In this document: positions 16,459 through 25,369 of the stretch, one piece after another
How positions within the stretch are numbered: position 1 is the stretch's first letter
Layout: each line of letters opens with the position of its first letter
Assembly (NCBI GenBank): GCA_002709665.1
Contig: PAQK01000080.1
Coordinates: forward strand, 1-41,844
Source of the DNA: Gemmatimonadota bacterium
GTDB lineage: Bacteria; Latescibacterota; UBA2968; GCA-2709665
Direction of reading: 5' to 3'
Length of the DNA stretch: 41,844 nucleotides
Notes under the pieces: generated by a model
Databases searched by the model: none
What the model was told of the DNA's origin: nothing
Seen by the model: only the letters and a program-made list of their open reading frames with translations
Made by a program: the position numbers and the translations under genes

Positions 16459-18720
16459 TTAAAGAACCAGCGCTTTAGTCGTACCACGGTAGTCAGTACA
16501 TTGACCACCGTAAATGTGGCGGATTTTCATCGTGGTTTGGTCGTTCGTGAACACAGTGCCCACGTTTTGCATGTCTTGCGTGAAAATCTCAGGGTTTTCC
16601 ATGCCGTCTAAAAAGCCCATTTCAAAGTTGGCAAGCTCACTAGGGTCGGTCATTAAGCCCCAATCATTTGGATCAGTCGCACCAGGCACACGCAGAATTT
16701 CAAGGTTTAATTGCTGCGCAAAACCCTTGTCGTTGTTTTGCAAGCGTTGGAACAAGTCAAAGGCTGCATCTACATTACCCAGCGAACACAACAAGAACGC
16801 TGGCTCAATTTCTAGCATCTCGCCAGTATCAAGCTCTTGCTGGTTCATAATGGCGCGCCAATGCACCATTAACTCTTCCTGGCTTAGTGCAGCACTAAAC
16901 AAGTTGTTATGATCAGCATGAAACAGTGCTTTGCCATCAGGGGCATTGCGGTTGTTTAGGTAGAAATCCCACGCAAATTTGCTAAGTGTGCGCGCAGCGG
17001 CACGAGCCAGCTTATTAGGAATTTGCGTAATGATGTTGCGGTCATCATTTTTAATCATTTCCATAGTGATGGTTGCAATACCACCTTTTTTGCTCACACG
17101 GTATTTCGCGTTGCTATCGGTAGGTTTTGCAAGCTCCGGGTAAGCACCACTTTCAAGTACTTCTTGTAGGTCGCCATAGCCCCCCCATTCAGTCACATTC
17201 TGATCTTTAAAATCAGTTGCAGTGCCAATGCGGAACACTTTGCGCCACAGCTGATATTTATCAAGGCCGCCATATACATCAACAACACGGCGATTAATTA
17301 CATCAGCCAGCACATTAGGTAAGCTATCGCTATCAAGTGCTTCGACCATTCGCGTGCGGCTACAATCACGTAACTTACCTGTACAATGCTTGTCCCCGGT
17401 AAGGTCAATGTAAGCTTCTTTTAGGCTCACAACGTCTTTGTTAGCAGGGTCAAATAATGCCGTGAGCATTTCAATGCCGCTTGGGTTATCTGAGTATTGC
17501 GCGCCTTCTGGCATGTTCACTTTGCCTGACTCAGTAAACTTGCTTAAATAGCTAATCTCATTATCAATCAGCTTTTGCACCTTATCAGTGCTTACGTCTT
17601 CGCTGCTTTGCACGCTTTCTACCAAGCGCGTTTTGGCGGCGTCTGGCAAAGTCGACTTATTAATTAACGTCACAGCACTTTGCTTTGCTTCAACCAAACG
17701 CTGGCTGTCTGCAATCACTTTGTTTACGTCTGCAAGTGTTAAGCCTGTACCTTGGCCTGCATCAGGGGCACCGTGTTTAGCCAGTGCTTCAGTTAATTGC
17801 ACAATGGCTGTTTCATCATCTTCAGCTGTCACAGATGCTGCAAGCTGAGGGTTCGATTTTTTAAGCGCTTCGAGTAGGCGCATTAGTTGTTCATTCATGA
17901 CATTGCCTTGATTATGAGCTTCTTTAAATGACACGATCCGACCACCTGCACCAGGTACCATGATCAAATCGACGGAATTAACTTTGAGGAACTTCTTAGC
18001 TGTGCGGCTGCCCTTTTTACCAGAGGCTGTACCATCCACATCAATACTTAAACCAAACAGGTCTTGCATATTGTTATCAACGGCTTCGCGCAATTTAGTG
18101 GCATAACCCGAGCTTTCAAGCACAGTTAAATCAGCCTGCAGTGCACCTTTTTTACCTGCGCCAACACCTTCAACAAATTGTGCATTGCTGAACTGGCCAA
18201 TTAGGTTATTAAAGTGTTGGGCAGTGCCTTTAAGATGGTCGTCATCAGACTTAACCATGCATTTAGCACCGTTAAACAAAGGGGCTGCTTCACGCAGAAC
18301 GTGGGCTGGATAGTCAACACCATTTAAGCTTTTACCCACCTCAATCAATGTCACTAAAAACTTACTAGGTTTAACATTACTGGCTTCAATAAACTTAGTT
18401 TCGTCATACCAGGCTTCGGTTAACTTAACCACGTCAGAGGGCTTGTACTCTTTGACGACTTCAATGGCGTTTTCAAACGTCACCTGATTTAACTCATTCA
18501 CCGCATAAGGGTATGCCCAGTAGCGGCCATCTTTACGAACCACCACTTTGTCAGCATAAAAAGCCGTAATATCAACCCAGCTATCACGCGAGTTAGTTGC
18601 CAGCAACTTACGCAGCTCTGCAGTCACAAGCGTCATCACATCGTGATAATCAGATGATTTAGCCTCAACAAATGCGCGATTGCCTAAAAAGCCGGTTCCT
18701 GTTGGTAAAAGGGTCAACAT
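16459..18720 (-). CDS. Prohead protease-scaffold-major capsid fusion protein
   Basis: A 753-aa polypeptide that seems to join three head functions. Residues about 110-260 look like a caudoviral prohead serine protease: His162 in SDDDHLKGTA and Ser225 in LFGLSIDVDG are the likely catalytic pair. Residues about 280-390 are helical and acidic, scaffold-like (QLMRLLEALKKSNPQ). From about 395 on is the HK97-fold capsid related to Mu gpT (KALFHADHNNLFSAAL). Fusion suggests one-to-one assembly and self-cleavage between protease/scaffold and shell. AGGGG precedes the ATG. No separate protease or capsid gene exists nearby. Confidence 0.82.
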   Translation of the reverse strand: MLTLLPTGTGFLGNRAFVEAKSSDYHDVMTLVTAELRKLLATNSRDSWVDITAFYADKVVVRKDGRYWAYPYAVNELNQVTFENAIEVVKEYKPSDVVKLTEAWYDETKFIEASNVKPSKFLVTLIEVGKSLNGVDYPAHVLREAAPLFNGAKCMVKSDDDHLKGTAQHFNNLIGQFSNAQFVEGVGAGKKGALQADLTVLESSGYATKLREAVDNNMQDLFGLSIDVDGTASGKKGSRTAKKFLKVNSVDLIMVPGAGGRIVSFKEAHNQGNVMNEQLMRLLEALKKSNPQLAASVTAEDDETAIVQLTEALAKHGAPDAGQGTGLTLADVNKVIADSQRLVEAKQSAVTLINKSTLPDAAKTRLVESVQSSEDVSTDKVQKLIDNEISYLSKFTESGKVNMPEGAQYSDNPSGIEMLTALFDPANKDVVSLKEAYIDLTGDKHCTGKLRDCSRTRMVEALDSDSLPNVLADVINRRVVDVYGGLDKYQLWRKVFRIGTATDFKDQNVTEWGGYGDLQEVLESGAYPELAKPTDSNAKYRVSKKGGIATITMEMIKNDDRNIITQIPNKLARAAARTLSKFAWDFYLNNRNAPDGKALFHADHNNLFSAALSQEELMVHWRAIMNQQELDTGEMLEIEPAFLLCSLGNVDAAFDLFQRLQNNDKGFAQQLNLEILRVPGATDPNDWGLMTDPSELANFEMGFLDGMENPEIFTQDMQNVGTVFTNDQTTMKIRHIYGGQCTDYRGTTKALVL

Positions 18721-18731
18721 AATTTAGCCCC

Positions 18732-19319
18732 TTACTTAGCCGCAGCTTTAGCTGGCGCTTTTTTTGTTGCTGCAGCGTCTTTTTCAGCTTGCTCTAAAAG
18801 TGCTTTAGCTTCTTCTTTAGCCTTGGCAATAATAGCTTCTGCTTCATTAGCTGCAGCTTTCGCTTTCGCAGTTGCTTCTTGCTCTGCATCTGCTTTGGCC
18901 TTAGCAATAATGTCATCAGCTTCAGCTGCCGCTGCTTTTGCCTTTGCTGTCGCTTCTTGCTCAGCTTTGGCTAACAATGCTTGAGCAGCATCATCAGAGG
19001 CGTGTGCAAGCTCACTGGTATTGTCACCATCACTAGCAAGTACCGCTTTAGCAAGGTCTGCGGTCGCAAGTACGCCTTCAACACGTTGGCCTGCTTTAGT
19101 TAACGCTTTAACAACGCCTGTTTCGCGCTCAACTTTAAAGTCGAACACTTCATCTGGCTTAACTTGGCGGATTTGTTTTTTGGTAAGCGTGTTGCCACGT
19201 TCATCGGTTTTAGGTTTATTGTCGTCGCCTAAGTCAACGACTTCTTCGTATAGCTCAAGCGCTTTAGATGCAATTTCTAAAACAGCGTGGCCTTTCGAAA
19301 GTAAAGCAAAAAGACTCAT
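18732..19319 (-). CDS. Ala/Lys/Glu-rich repeat protein of the head cluster
   Basis: A 195-aa protein of unknown function between the gpF-like side and the capsid fusion. The N-terminal half is folded-looking (VDLGDDNKPKTDERG). The C-terminal half is nearly all helix, built from two copies of a unit containing AEQEATAKAKAAA and II-AKAK, ending in a basic Ala/Lys tail. It resembles a coiled-coil scaffold or a DNA-associated internal head protein. GAGGG precedes the ATG. The repeat is also visible in DNA (about 18800-18970). Confidence 0.65.
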   Translation of the reverse strand: MSLFALLSKGHAVLEIASKALELYEEVVDLGDDNKPKTDERGNTLTKKQIRQVKPDEVFDFKVERETGVVKALTKAGQRVEGVLATADLAKAVLASDGDNTSELAHASDDAAQALLAKAEQEATAKAKAAAAEADDIIAKAKADAEQEATAKAKAAANEAEAIIAKAKEEAKALLEQAEKDAAATKKAPAKAAAK

Positions 19320-19382
19320 TATGTTGCCCTCAATGGTTGTGAATATGGCTAATGAGTCTTTAAGGTAAGGGGTTTTGTTGAA

Positions 19383-19414
19383 GGGCTAAATTAAAGGGTT
19401 TTAGGAAAAATTGG
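19383..19414 (+). repeat. 32-bp accessory-gene end tag, copy 1
   Basis: Starts GGGCTAAATTAAAGG; the first 22 bases are identical to 26542-26563, and 30 of all 32 bases match copy 2 (26542-26573). It covers the last codons, stop and 3' flank of the two-TM accessory gene. Copy 2 lies just past the stop of the unrelated RES gene, in the same orientation. Confidence 0.85.
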
Positions 19415-20294
19415 CTCCAATATATGCTTGCTCTAGCTTTTTGATTAAATGTTTACATTGCTCACATGTTTCGACCTTAACTAAGCGATAATGAGTAAGC
19501 ACTTGAAAAATAATCTCAAGGCTATTAAATACTTCATATATAATTTTAGACTTATTATCACTGTCCCTATCCAGATATTTAGGAACATAAGTTAAGCCTG
19601 AACTAAACAGGTTTTTTATCAAACATGAATAAAGGTCATCATTTGTTATCCGTTTGAATTCCGAATTCAATAATAACTGAGAAAGTATTTCTTTATATTT
19701 TGTAAGCTGCTCTTCATAATGAAAGTCTTGAGCTTTATGTTCGAAAACTAACATTGAATCATACTTATTTTCTGGGAAGCAAAGTTCATAGAAAATACGA
19801 AAGTCAAATAAAAACCTGCCATATTTATTTTTATTCTCCGAAATAAATGATTCTAAATTATTAATATGCTCAGATACCTCTTCATTAATCTTTTTACAGT
19901 GCTCAGTATAAAAGTAATAATTTTCCTTCTTAGCAGCCAAAGCAAACTGCTCTTGTGACAGCTTAAATTGTTCCTCAGAGCGTTTAAATTGCTTATTAGA
20001 AATTGCTATTTGCTCTTGGACCTTTTCCAACTGCCTATTTAACAACATGCTGCGATGGTACAAACCAATAAGTGAGGTAACAGCCGCAAATAAAGCAAAT
20101 GCACCCAAAGGTAAAGCAAACACTTTTTCTGTGTTCGTCCATGTTGCCAGCTTAGTTAAATCAAAACTAAGTTGGTTTCCAACCAGCGCTAACTGTAAAC
20201 CAGCTAGTATTATTGGAATTCCCAATGTTAATCTAACCATAACCTCGAACCGTTCTCGCCATTTAGCAATAAGGTTGTTATTAAAATTCCCCAC
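19401..20294 (-). CDS. Two-TM coiled-coil membrane protein, accessory gene inside the head cluster
   Basis: A 297-aa protein with two N-terminal membrane helices (about residues 22-40 and 58-79). Three heptads with repeated QF follow (KQFKRSE, EQFKLSQ, EQFALAA; about 101-121), then a helical cytoplasmic domain with a late CEQC pair. It starts at GTG behind AAAGGA. It interrupts the head genes and is clearly more AT-rich than they are. I do not recognise the family. The layout (two TM, coiled coil, helical domain) is reminiscent of phage-exclusion proteins of the putative AbiC type, but no diagnostic motif supports that. It is probably expressed in the lysogen or late. Confidence 0.75.
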   Translation of the reverse strand: MGNFNNNLIAKWRERFEVMVRLTLGIPIILAGLQLALVGNQLSFDLTKLATWTNTEKVFALPLGAFALFAAVTSLIGLYHRSMLLNRQLEKVQEQIAISNKQFKRSEEQFKLSQEQFALAAKKENYYFYTEHCKKINEEVSEHINNLESFISENKNKYGRFLFDFRIFYELCFPENKYDSMLVFEHKAQDFHYEEQLTKYKEILSQLLLNSEFKRITNDDLYSCLIKNLFSSGLTYVPKYLDRDSDNKSKIIYEVFNSLEIIFQVLTHYRLVKVETCEQCKHLIKKLEQAYIGANFS

Positions 20295-20339
20295 AGCAAT
20301 TCCTTTAAACTATTTAAACTCCCTTTAAAATACCACAGC

Positions 20340-21179
20340 TTATTCAATTACTGCACGTGTCTTATCAACTTCCCAGTGCTTCATCACTGGTACCGTAAAG
20401 CAGCTACAATTGACTGTTTCTTTTGCTGGCGCTTTGGGGTCATGAGGGTGCATCATCTTAATGCCCCCAATAGTAAAAGGTTCATTTGCAGCAGCGCGAG
20501 TATTGTTTGCGGCCAAGTGACTAACGCGGTGTTCTTTACGCCGACCTAAACGCCACTCTTTTTCCATGCCTGGTACTGCATCACCAATTTCGTTCATGCG
20601 CATATGGCTTGCTGTGTTATACAAGCGGCTAAGCTCGGTGTTCACAATCGTCTTAGCGCGCCACATCTTTTTCTCGCCTAAACTTTCTGCTATGGCTTTT
20701 TTAGCAGTTTCGCTATCTTGCGCCCCCATCATCACAAGACCAAGTTGCGATCGAATATAATCAGCCTTACCGCTTAATACGTCTTTAATTCGGTCAACCA
20801 TAAAATTATCAATGGCCACAAGCTGGCGATGCTGTAAAAGCTGCGTCATTGCATTTACCGTTACACCACCGGCTTTTAGTGGCGCATCTATTAAATTAAT
20901 GCCAGCCACCCATGTAGTTTGTGAAAAGGCTTTAATTTGTGCGGCGCTTCGCTCACCCAGTTCAAGCATCACCTGGTTAATTTGCCCCTGCAACTTGCCA
21001 TAGTGCCATTGCTGCCAATCTGTCGGCTGCCCTTGTAGAATGGTTTGCGTGTTTTCTTCAGCAAGCTCAAGCAAACGCAACAGCGAATCCCAAAGCCCTT
21101 GCTTATTTTTAAGTAGCGCTTTGAGCTGTGCTGTACGGGCTTTATTAAAAGCCTTGGTGCGTTCACTCGGTGTCATCAT
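20340..21179 (-). CDS. Mu gpF-like head morphogenesis protein
   Basis: A 279-aa minor head protein of the Mu gpF/SPP1 gp7 family. The C-terminal signature is clear: RKEHRVSH, then ANEPFTIGG, MMHPHDPKAP and ETVNCSC. It works with the portal during procapsid assembly and may enter the cell with DNA. It overlaps the portal gene by 17 bp. In relatives it is followed directly by protease/scaffold and capsid genes; here an accessory gene follows. Confidence 0.9.
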   Translation of the reverse strand: MMTPSERTKAFNKARTAQLKALLKNKQGLWDSLLRLLELAEENTQTILQGQPTDWQQWHYGKLQGQINQVMLELGERSAAQIKAFSQTTWVAGINLIDAPLKAGGVTVNAMTQLLQHRQLVAIDNFMVDRIKDVLSGKADYIRSQLGLVMMGAQDSETAKKAIAESLGEKKMWRAKTIVNTELSRLYNTASHMRMNEIGDAVPGMEKEWRLGRRKEHRVSHLAANNTRAAANEPFTIGGIKMMHPHDPKAPAKETVNCSCFTVPVMKHWEVDKTRAVIE

Positions 21180-22686
21180 CTGCGCCTATATCGTCTGCAC
21201 CATCAAACTCGTTAAAGGTGTCGGCCTTTACCTGGTCTTTCGCTTTTTGGGCAATAGCAGCTTGCGCGTTTTTAAGCTCTTGCTCAGGGTCAATCTCAAC
21301 ACCTAATCGGTCCGCAATAGCCGCTATCACACTTAACCCCGTTTCTTCAGTCATAATGCCCTGTGTAATCCCAAGGTTTACCGCTACCACAACTTGCTGC
21401 AGCGCAGCAGCATAACGGCTTATATCTTTAGCGGTCATTTCTGGCATCACCACCTTTGACTTAAACACATCGGTTTCAACCATGCGGTCAGGCTCAATGC
21501 CCATGGTTGCTGTATAGTACTGGCGAATAACAAAGGTCGCTATTTCGTGCAGCATATAAATAATGTAGCGCTGGCGCATAGCAAGTATTTTAAATGTCGG
21601 CTCGGCCATGGCTTCACCGTTCGCACGGTTAACGTCCCCCCCATCAGCAAACCAACTTGGTGGCATAGTCGCACCACCTAACATGTGGTTCCTAAATAAT
21701 TTTGCTAAAGCTTCAGTGTCGCCAGAGCCTAGGCTGGGGCTTTCTGCTTTCCACTCTTCTGAATCGTTATGCACATTTGCTGAGCCTGGTCTTGGCGGGT
21801 TGCTTTGAATTTCTGCAGCTCGGGCATTTACTTTATTTTGGTCAGCGCCTTTTAAAGTAACATCCCACACAAACGCCCGGGAGTTTTCAGCACGATCGCC
21901 TTCACCAAAAATAAAGTCGTCGTATAAATCTAAAAAATCACACTGCGCAGTTAAATCAGAGTTGCCCCGTCCGTGGGCGCAAAAGCTGTTAATTGAAAAA
22001 TAAAAAATATCGCCATCATTAAAACCTTCACGTAATCGTTGTGTTTGTTTGGTAAACACCGATTCAGGGCCATTGATTATCACTCTATAAATGTATTGTC
22101 GGCCATTTGTCATACGCTTGGTTTTTACACCAACCGGTTGCTCTGGGTTGCGTGGGTCGTAAATAACTTCCTCAACATGGGCAGGGTCTAGGTAGCTTAA
22201 TTGCACTTCGCCACTCAGCGGATTAACAAAAGCGGGGTAAAACTGCTCGCCAAATATCGACAGCTCACGCACTTTCTTTTCAAGCTTAATAGCCATGTTA
22301 TTAATTGGGTGCGTCCAAAATGCATCGATGACGGCTTGATAGTCTTCATCATCATTCGTGACCTTTACGCCTTCCGCCAATAAATACGCGAGCGGTAACT
22401 CAATAATGCGGTTAGCAATCATGTTACTTTGCCAAAGGTAAGGCGCTATTTTGTTCATACGCGCGCGTGTTGGCCCACTTAAGTTACGATTAGAATCACC
22501 GGAGAGCTTTGAATATAAGTGGTCATCAGCATCAATTGAGCCAGCCATAGCACCTGCTGCTTCTTTAAATGTGGTAGCTGATTCATTTGCAGCAGTGTTG
22601 CTTGCAATTGTTTCAGTAACAATTGCCGCAATTTTTGCTGCAAATTCTGCCTCTTGTTTTGCCTTGCGCTTTTTTGAACCAAACAT
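21163..22686 (-). CDS. Portal protein
   Basis: A 507-aa portal, the dodecameric ring through which DNA is packaged. It lies between the large terminase and the gpF-like gene, as in Mu-like phages. Typical elements are the N-terminal ARMNKIAPYLWQSNMIANRII, IFGEQFYPAFVNPLSG, YLDPAHVEEVIYDP and a long C-terminal helix (ISRYAAALQQVVVAVNLGI). AAGGG precedes the ATG by about 11 bases. The acidic C-terminus (DGADDIGADDDTE) overlaps the next gene. Confidence 0.88.
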   Translation of the reverse strand: MFGSKKRKAKQEAEFAAKIAAIVTETIASNTAANESATTFKEAAGAMAGSIDADDHLYSKLSGDSNRNLSGPTRARMNKIAPYLWQSNMIANRIIELPLAYLLAEGVKVTNDDEDYQAVIDAFWTHPINNMAIKLEKKVRELSIFGEQFYPAFVNPLSGEVQLSYLDPAHVEEVIYDPRNPEQPVGVKTKRMTNGRQYIYRVIINGPESVFTKQTQRLREGFNDGDIFYFSINSFCAHGRGNSDLTAQCDFLDLYDDFIFGEGDRAENSRAFVWDVTLKGADQNKVNARAAEIQSNPPRPGSANVHNDSEEWKAESPSLGSGDTEALAKLFRNHMLGGATMPPSWFADGGDVNRANGEAMAEPTFKILAMRQRYIIYMLHEIATFVIRQYYTATMGIEPDRMVETDVFKSKVVMPEMTAKDISRYAAALQQVVVAVNLGITQGIMTEETGLSVIAAIADRLGVEIDPEQELKNAQAAIAQKAKDQVKADTFNEFDGADDIGADDDTE

Positions 22687-22806
22687 AGCTTTTTAACCCT
22701 TTTGTAAATCTTTTACATTTGCCTAGGCGGCGCTAAATAAAATTTTCCGTGCAATGGCACTCAAAACACATTGCAAACGCTTAAAATCGCTCTGAGAGCG
22801 TCACCC
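22687..22806. other. Gap between large terminase and portal genes
   Basis: 120 bp without a gene. It holds a small symmetrical element CGCTC-TGA-GAGCG (22788-22800) right after the terminase stop, without a T-run, so it is not a convincing terminator. The portal ribosome binding site lies at the left end. Confidence 0.4.
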
Positions 22807-24342
22807 TTAATTTTTCAAATAGCCAATTGCACGTCTAAACAAACCGCCTGCACGTGTTCGGCCTTGCAAGCGAGATGGTCGGGGATTCATTGAGTTTTCA
22901 GCTTTAGGCACATTGACACCTGCAGCTGGCTCGCCCTCTTCCAAAGTCGCTGCATTTACCAGTACACCCGCAACGGCAGTATCGCCGTGTCGCCATTTAC
23001 CATCACTGCCTTTGTCTCGGCCATCATCCATTTTTGGCTGGCCTTTATCTAAAATAACGCGCCGATGATCAGCCACTACATCTTCACTCTCAGGCACGGT
23101 AATTAATTTGCTCTCGAGCGCAGCTTTATATTTAGGGAAAAATTGGTTGTACCAAGGCCGCGATAACATCACGCAATCAATTCGGCTTTCGCCATAACGT
23201 TGCATGGCTTTTTCTGCCAACGATTGGCCATTACCTCGGCTATCAAATTTGCCGTGAAAAAACAGTGGCACATTATCGAGCAGGTAAAAGGTAATTTGCT
23301 CTTGGCAGTCAAACGGAATATTTCTTAACTCAATTAAAAATGGCGTGTGATATTTAGTAGGGCTTTCCTGCTGCATAAGCCATTGCACACTTAAGTCACC
23401 GCTTCGGCCAAAGTCTTGCCCAAACACAGTTCGTTTACCTGGCATGGCATCAATTAACGGTTTAATTGTATCTTTCAGCCAATCATCAATTATGCGTGTA
23501 CGCTCAGGGTTCGTAACAAAATCATCAGGCTTTTCTAAGCGAACGACTTTGCTATCTGGGTGCTGGCAACGTTCAACCAGCATTCGGTTAATGTAAACAC
23601 CACCACCAGCACTTGGGATCACATCAAGTTCTTCAGCTGCACCATCACCATAAAAGTCGTATATTTCTTGCGCCCAGGCATTTTCTTTTTCTTGAGTCCA
23701 CTCTAAGCCCTTCATGGCACAAATGCGTTTATACAAGCCTTGGCTTAGCGCTTCTCTAAATGTTGTGCGGTAAACCTTGTATGGTTTTTTCCCTGCGCGA
23801 CATTCTTTAATAAGTAAATTAAATGGGTTTTCTTCACCATCATGGGTGCTGATAATACGCACCTTACCGCCCCAAATTAACAGGGCAAAAGCGGCTTTAA
23901 TAAGTTCATCTAAATTATCGTGGAATGCAGCTTCATCAAGTATCACGCGGCCTTGTTTACCACGTAAGTTTGATGGCCGAGAACTCAGCGCAATAATTCG
24001 AAAGCCACTAGCAAAGCGAATTACATAAGTAAGAATATCCTTACCTTCATCAGTAATAATCTCTTCGCTTACGTCATCACACACTTCGTTAAAGCTTTTA
24101 GCCCAGTTCGCACAGTCACGAATAAACTCTTCGGCCATATCCTTGTTATAACCGATGTACCAGCAATCCATGCCGCCAGCTGCTTTACTTGCCGCAGCAT
24201 CAAGCACACTCGCTGCAGCCTCGCCCCAACTTAAACCGATACGGCGCGACTTCTCATAAATGATAACGGGCGACTGGTCCCAAACATATTCAGCCTGGTA
24301 CGGTAATAAGATCGACGTTAACTCTTGTGTGTCCATTGCCAT
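22807..24342 (-). CDS. Large terminase subunit
   Basis: A 511-aa packaging motor of the Mu gp28 type. The Walker A-like segment is EKSRRIGLSW (about residues 30-39), with Walker B at GRVILDEAAF (131-140). The nuclease half has VFGQDFGRSGDLS (about 298-310), with acidic residues for metal binding. It pumps DNA into the procapsid and cuts by headful, consistent with Mu-type packaging from integrated copies. The ATG overlaps the small-terminase stop as TAATG. Confidence 0.92.
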   Translation of the reverse strand: MAMDTQELTSILLPYQAEYVWDQSPVIIYEKSRRIGLSWGEAAASVLDAAASKAAGGMDCWYIGYNKDMAEEFIRDCANWAKSFNEVCDDVSEEIITDEGKDILTYVIRFASGFRIIALSSRPSNLRGKQGRVILDEAAFHDNLDELIKAAFALLIWGGKVRIISTHDGEENPFNLLIKECRAGKKPYKVYRTTFREALSQGLYKRICAMKGLEWTQEKENAWAQEIYDFYGDGAAEELDVIPSAGGGVYINRMLVERCQHPDSKVVRLEKPDDFVTNPERTRIIDDWLKDTIKPLIDAMPGKRTVFGQDFGRSGDLSVQWLMQQESPTKYHTPFLIELRNIPFDCQEQITFYLLDNVPLFFHGKFDSRGNGQSLAEKAMQRYGESRIDCVMLSRPWYNQFFPKYKAALESKLITVPESEDVVADHRRVILDKGQPKMDDGRDKGSDGKWRHGDTAVAGVLVNAATLEEGEPAAGVNVPKAENSMNPRPSRLQGRTRAGGLFRRAIGYLKN

Positions 24343-24917
24343 TACAAACGCTCCCCAGCAATGGCACGGCGTATTAAGTCAATATTGCCAGAGCTTAAAC
24401 CTGCCGTTTTAGCTGCACTTTCAGCTTGCTCTTGTGCCTCGGCTAATGCTTGTTTTCGGGCTTTCTCAGCAATTTGTTTTTCTAAGTCAGCGTTATAGTT
24501 TGCACTGCGTTGCAACCGGCTAATACTTAAAACCAAATCACCAAGCGTTTCAGGATCAATCGGATCTTCTTGGCTCATTAAATTAGAGGTCGTTTTAAAT
24601 GCAGCGCTTTGCAGTAGGTTCATTAACACTCGGCCAGTATCACCAATACTCGATAAATCGCATTGTTTCGATAGCGCCTCAACATAAGCCTGGCTTTGTT
24701 TAATATCGTGGCTAATTTGTTCAATACGCTTTTTTTCACGCCAAACCGTATTGTCATCAATTGACTCAACATCGGTTTGCTCACCACTTATGTTTGCCAG
24801 TTCGTCGTTAATCGCATCGGCAATTTGCTGGCAAGTGTATTGCTTAGTGCCTAGCATCTCGCGCAGGTTTTCACGTATATGCTCAGGTAAGCGCTCAATC
24901 TTATTGCCGCGTGCCAT
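24342..24917 (-). CDS. Small terminase subunit, DUF3486 family (Mu gp27-like)
   Basis: A 191-aa protein that recognises phage DNA ends for packaging. It begins MARGNKIERLPEHIRENLREML, has a helix-turn-helix region (YTCQQIADAINDEL) and helical oligomerisation parts. The start at 24917 has AGGAGG 8 bases upstream; a longer frame to 25052 is rejected because it would overlap the preceding gene heavily. It is adjacent to and coupled with the large terminase. Confidence 0.87.
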   Translation of the reverse strand: MARGNKIERLPEHIRENLREMLGTKQYTCQQIADAINDELANISGEQTDVESIDDNTVWREKKRIEQISHDIKQSQAYVEALSKQCDLSSIGDTGRVLMNLLQSAAFKTTSNLMSQEDPIDPETLGDLVLSISRLQRSANYNADLEKQIAEKARKQALAEAQEQAESAAKTAGLSSGNIDLIRRAIAGERL

Positions 24918-24918
24918 G

Positions 24919-25215
24919 TTAGTTGCCTCCTGGTGCTGGACGCTTAACACCGTCAACCGACTTACGGCCAGTAGCAACATCAGCGCCTTGCTCAGTAATC
25001 CGTGCAACCAAGGTTTTATCACCCACCACATCAATAGTGAGCAAACCCACATCTTCTAAAAAGCGCATATGGGCACGCACTCTATCGCGGCTAATATTGT
25101 GGCCATAGGTTGCTAATACACAGCTCAACATACTGCAGTTAGCGCTATAGCCTGCCGCCTCATTTAAGGCACGCAAAATAACTAAACGCTGATCAGCATT
25201 AAATAGGTCTATCAT
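24919..25215 (-). CDS. Mu gp26-like winged-helix phage protein (VpaChn25_0724 family)
   Basis: A 98-aa protein beginning MIDLFNADQRLVILRALNEA. It has a winged-helix-like order (NISRDRVRAHMRFLEDVGLLTI), matching small proteins found directly upstream of DUF3486 terminases in Mu-like phages. Start 25215 is chosen because GAGG lies just upstream; the upstream extension is the C-terminus of another small gene in a different frame. It is probably a DNA-binding accessory factor; the function is unproven. Confidence 0.8.
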   Translation of the reverse strand: MIDLFNADQRLVILRALNEAAGYSANCSMLSCVLATYGHNISRDRVRAHMRFLEDVGLLTIDVVGDKTLVARITEQGADVATGRKSVDGVKRPAPGGN

Positions 25216-25369
25216 TGTCCTCACCCTTAAAAAAGCGCTCATAAATAAACGCAATAACAAATTGGCAAAACGCAAAAACAAGCCAAAAACACACACACAT
25301 GAAAAAAAAGAACCCAGCGATTAACAGGCAAAGTACAAACCACATCTCGATTTCATGTTCATTTAGCAT
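25199..25369 (-). CDS. Small hydrophobic membrane protein (56 aa) of the lysis region
   Basis: A 56-residue protein made largely of two closely spaced hydrophobic helices (WFVLCLLIAGFFFF and CFWLVFAFCQFVIAFIY), with a charged C-terminus ERFFKGEDND. Its ATG overlaps the stop of the DUF2730 gene as TAATG, and its end overlaps the next gene by 17 bp, so it is translationally embedded in the operon. Size, topology and the nearby endolysin suggest a holin or lysis accessory, but no family is recognised. Confidence 0.68.
   Translation of the reverse strand: MLNEHEIEMWFVLCLLIAGFFFFMCVCFWLVFAFCQFVIAFIYERFFKGEDNDRPI

Noticed and set aside
18720-18731. TAATTTAGCCCC resembles part of the 32-bp tag, in opposite orientation
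   Set aside because: Only 12 bases match and they form the start and ribosome binding region of the capsid fusion gene, so chance or functional convergence is a sufficient explanation.
22788-22800. CGCTC-TGA-GAGCG as terminator between large terminase and portal
   Set aside because: No T-run on either strand, and termination here would cut off the head and tail genes downstream.
24918-25052. Longer start for the small terminase (Trp/Leu-rich leader)
   Set aside because: The extension overlaps the preceding gene in another frame, and AGGAGG directly precedes the ATG at 24917.
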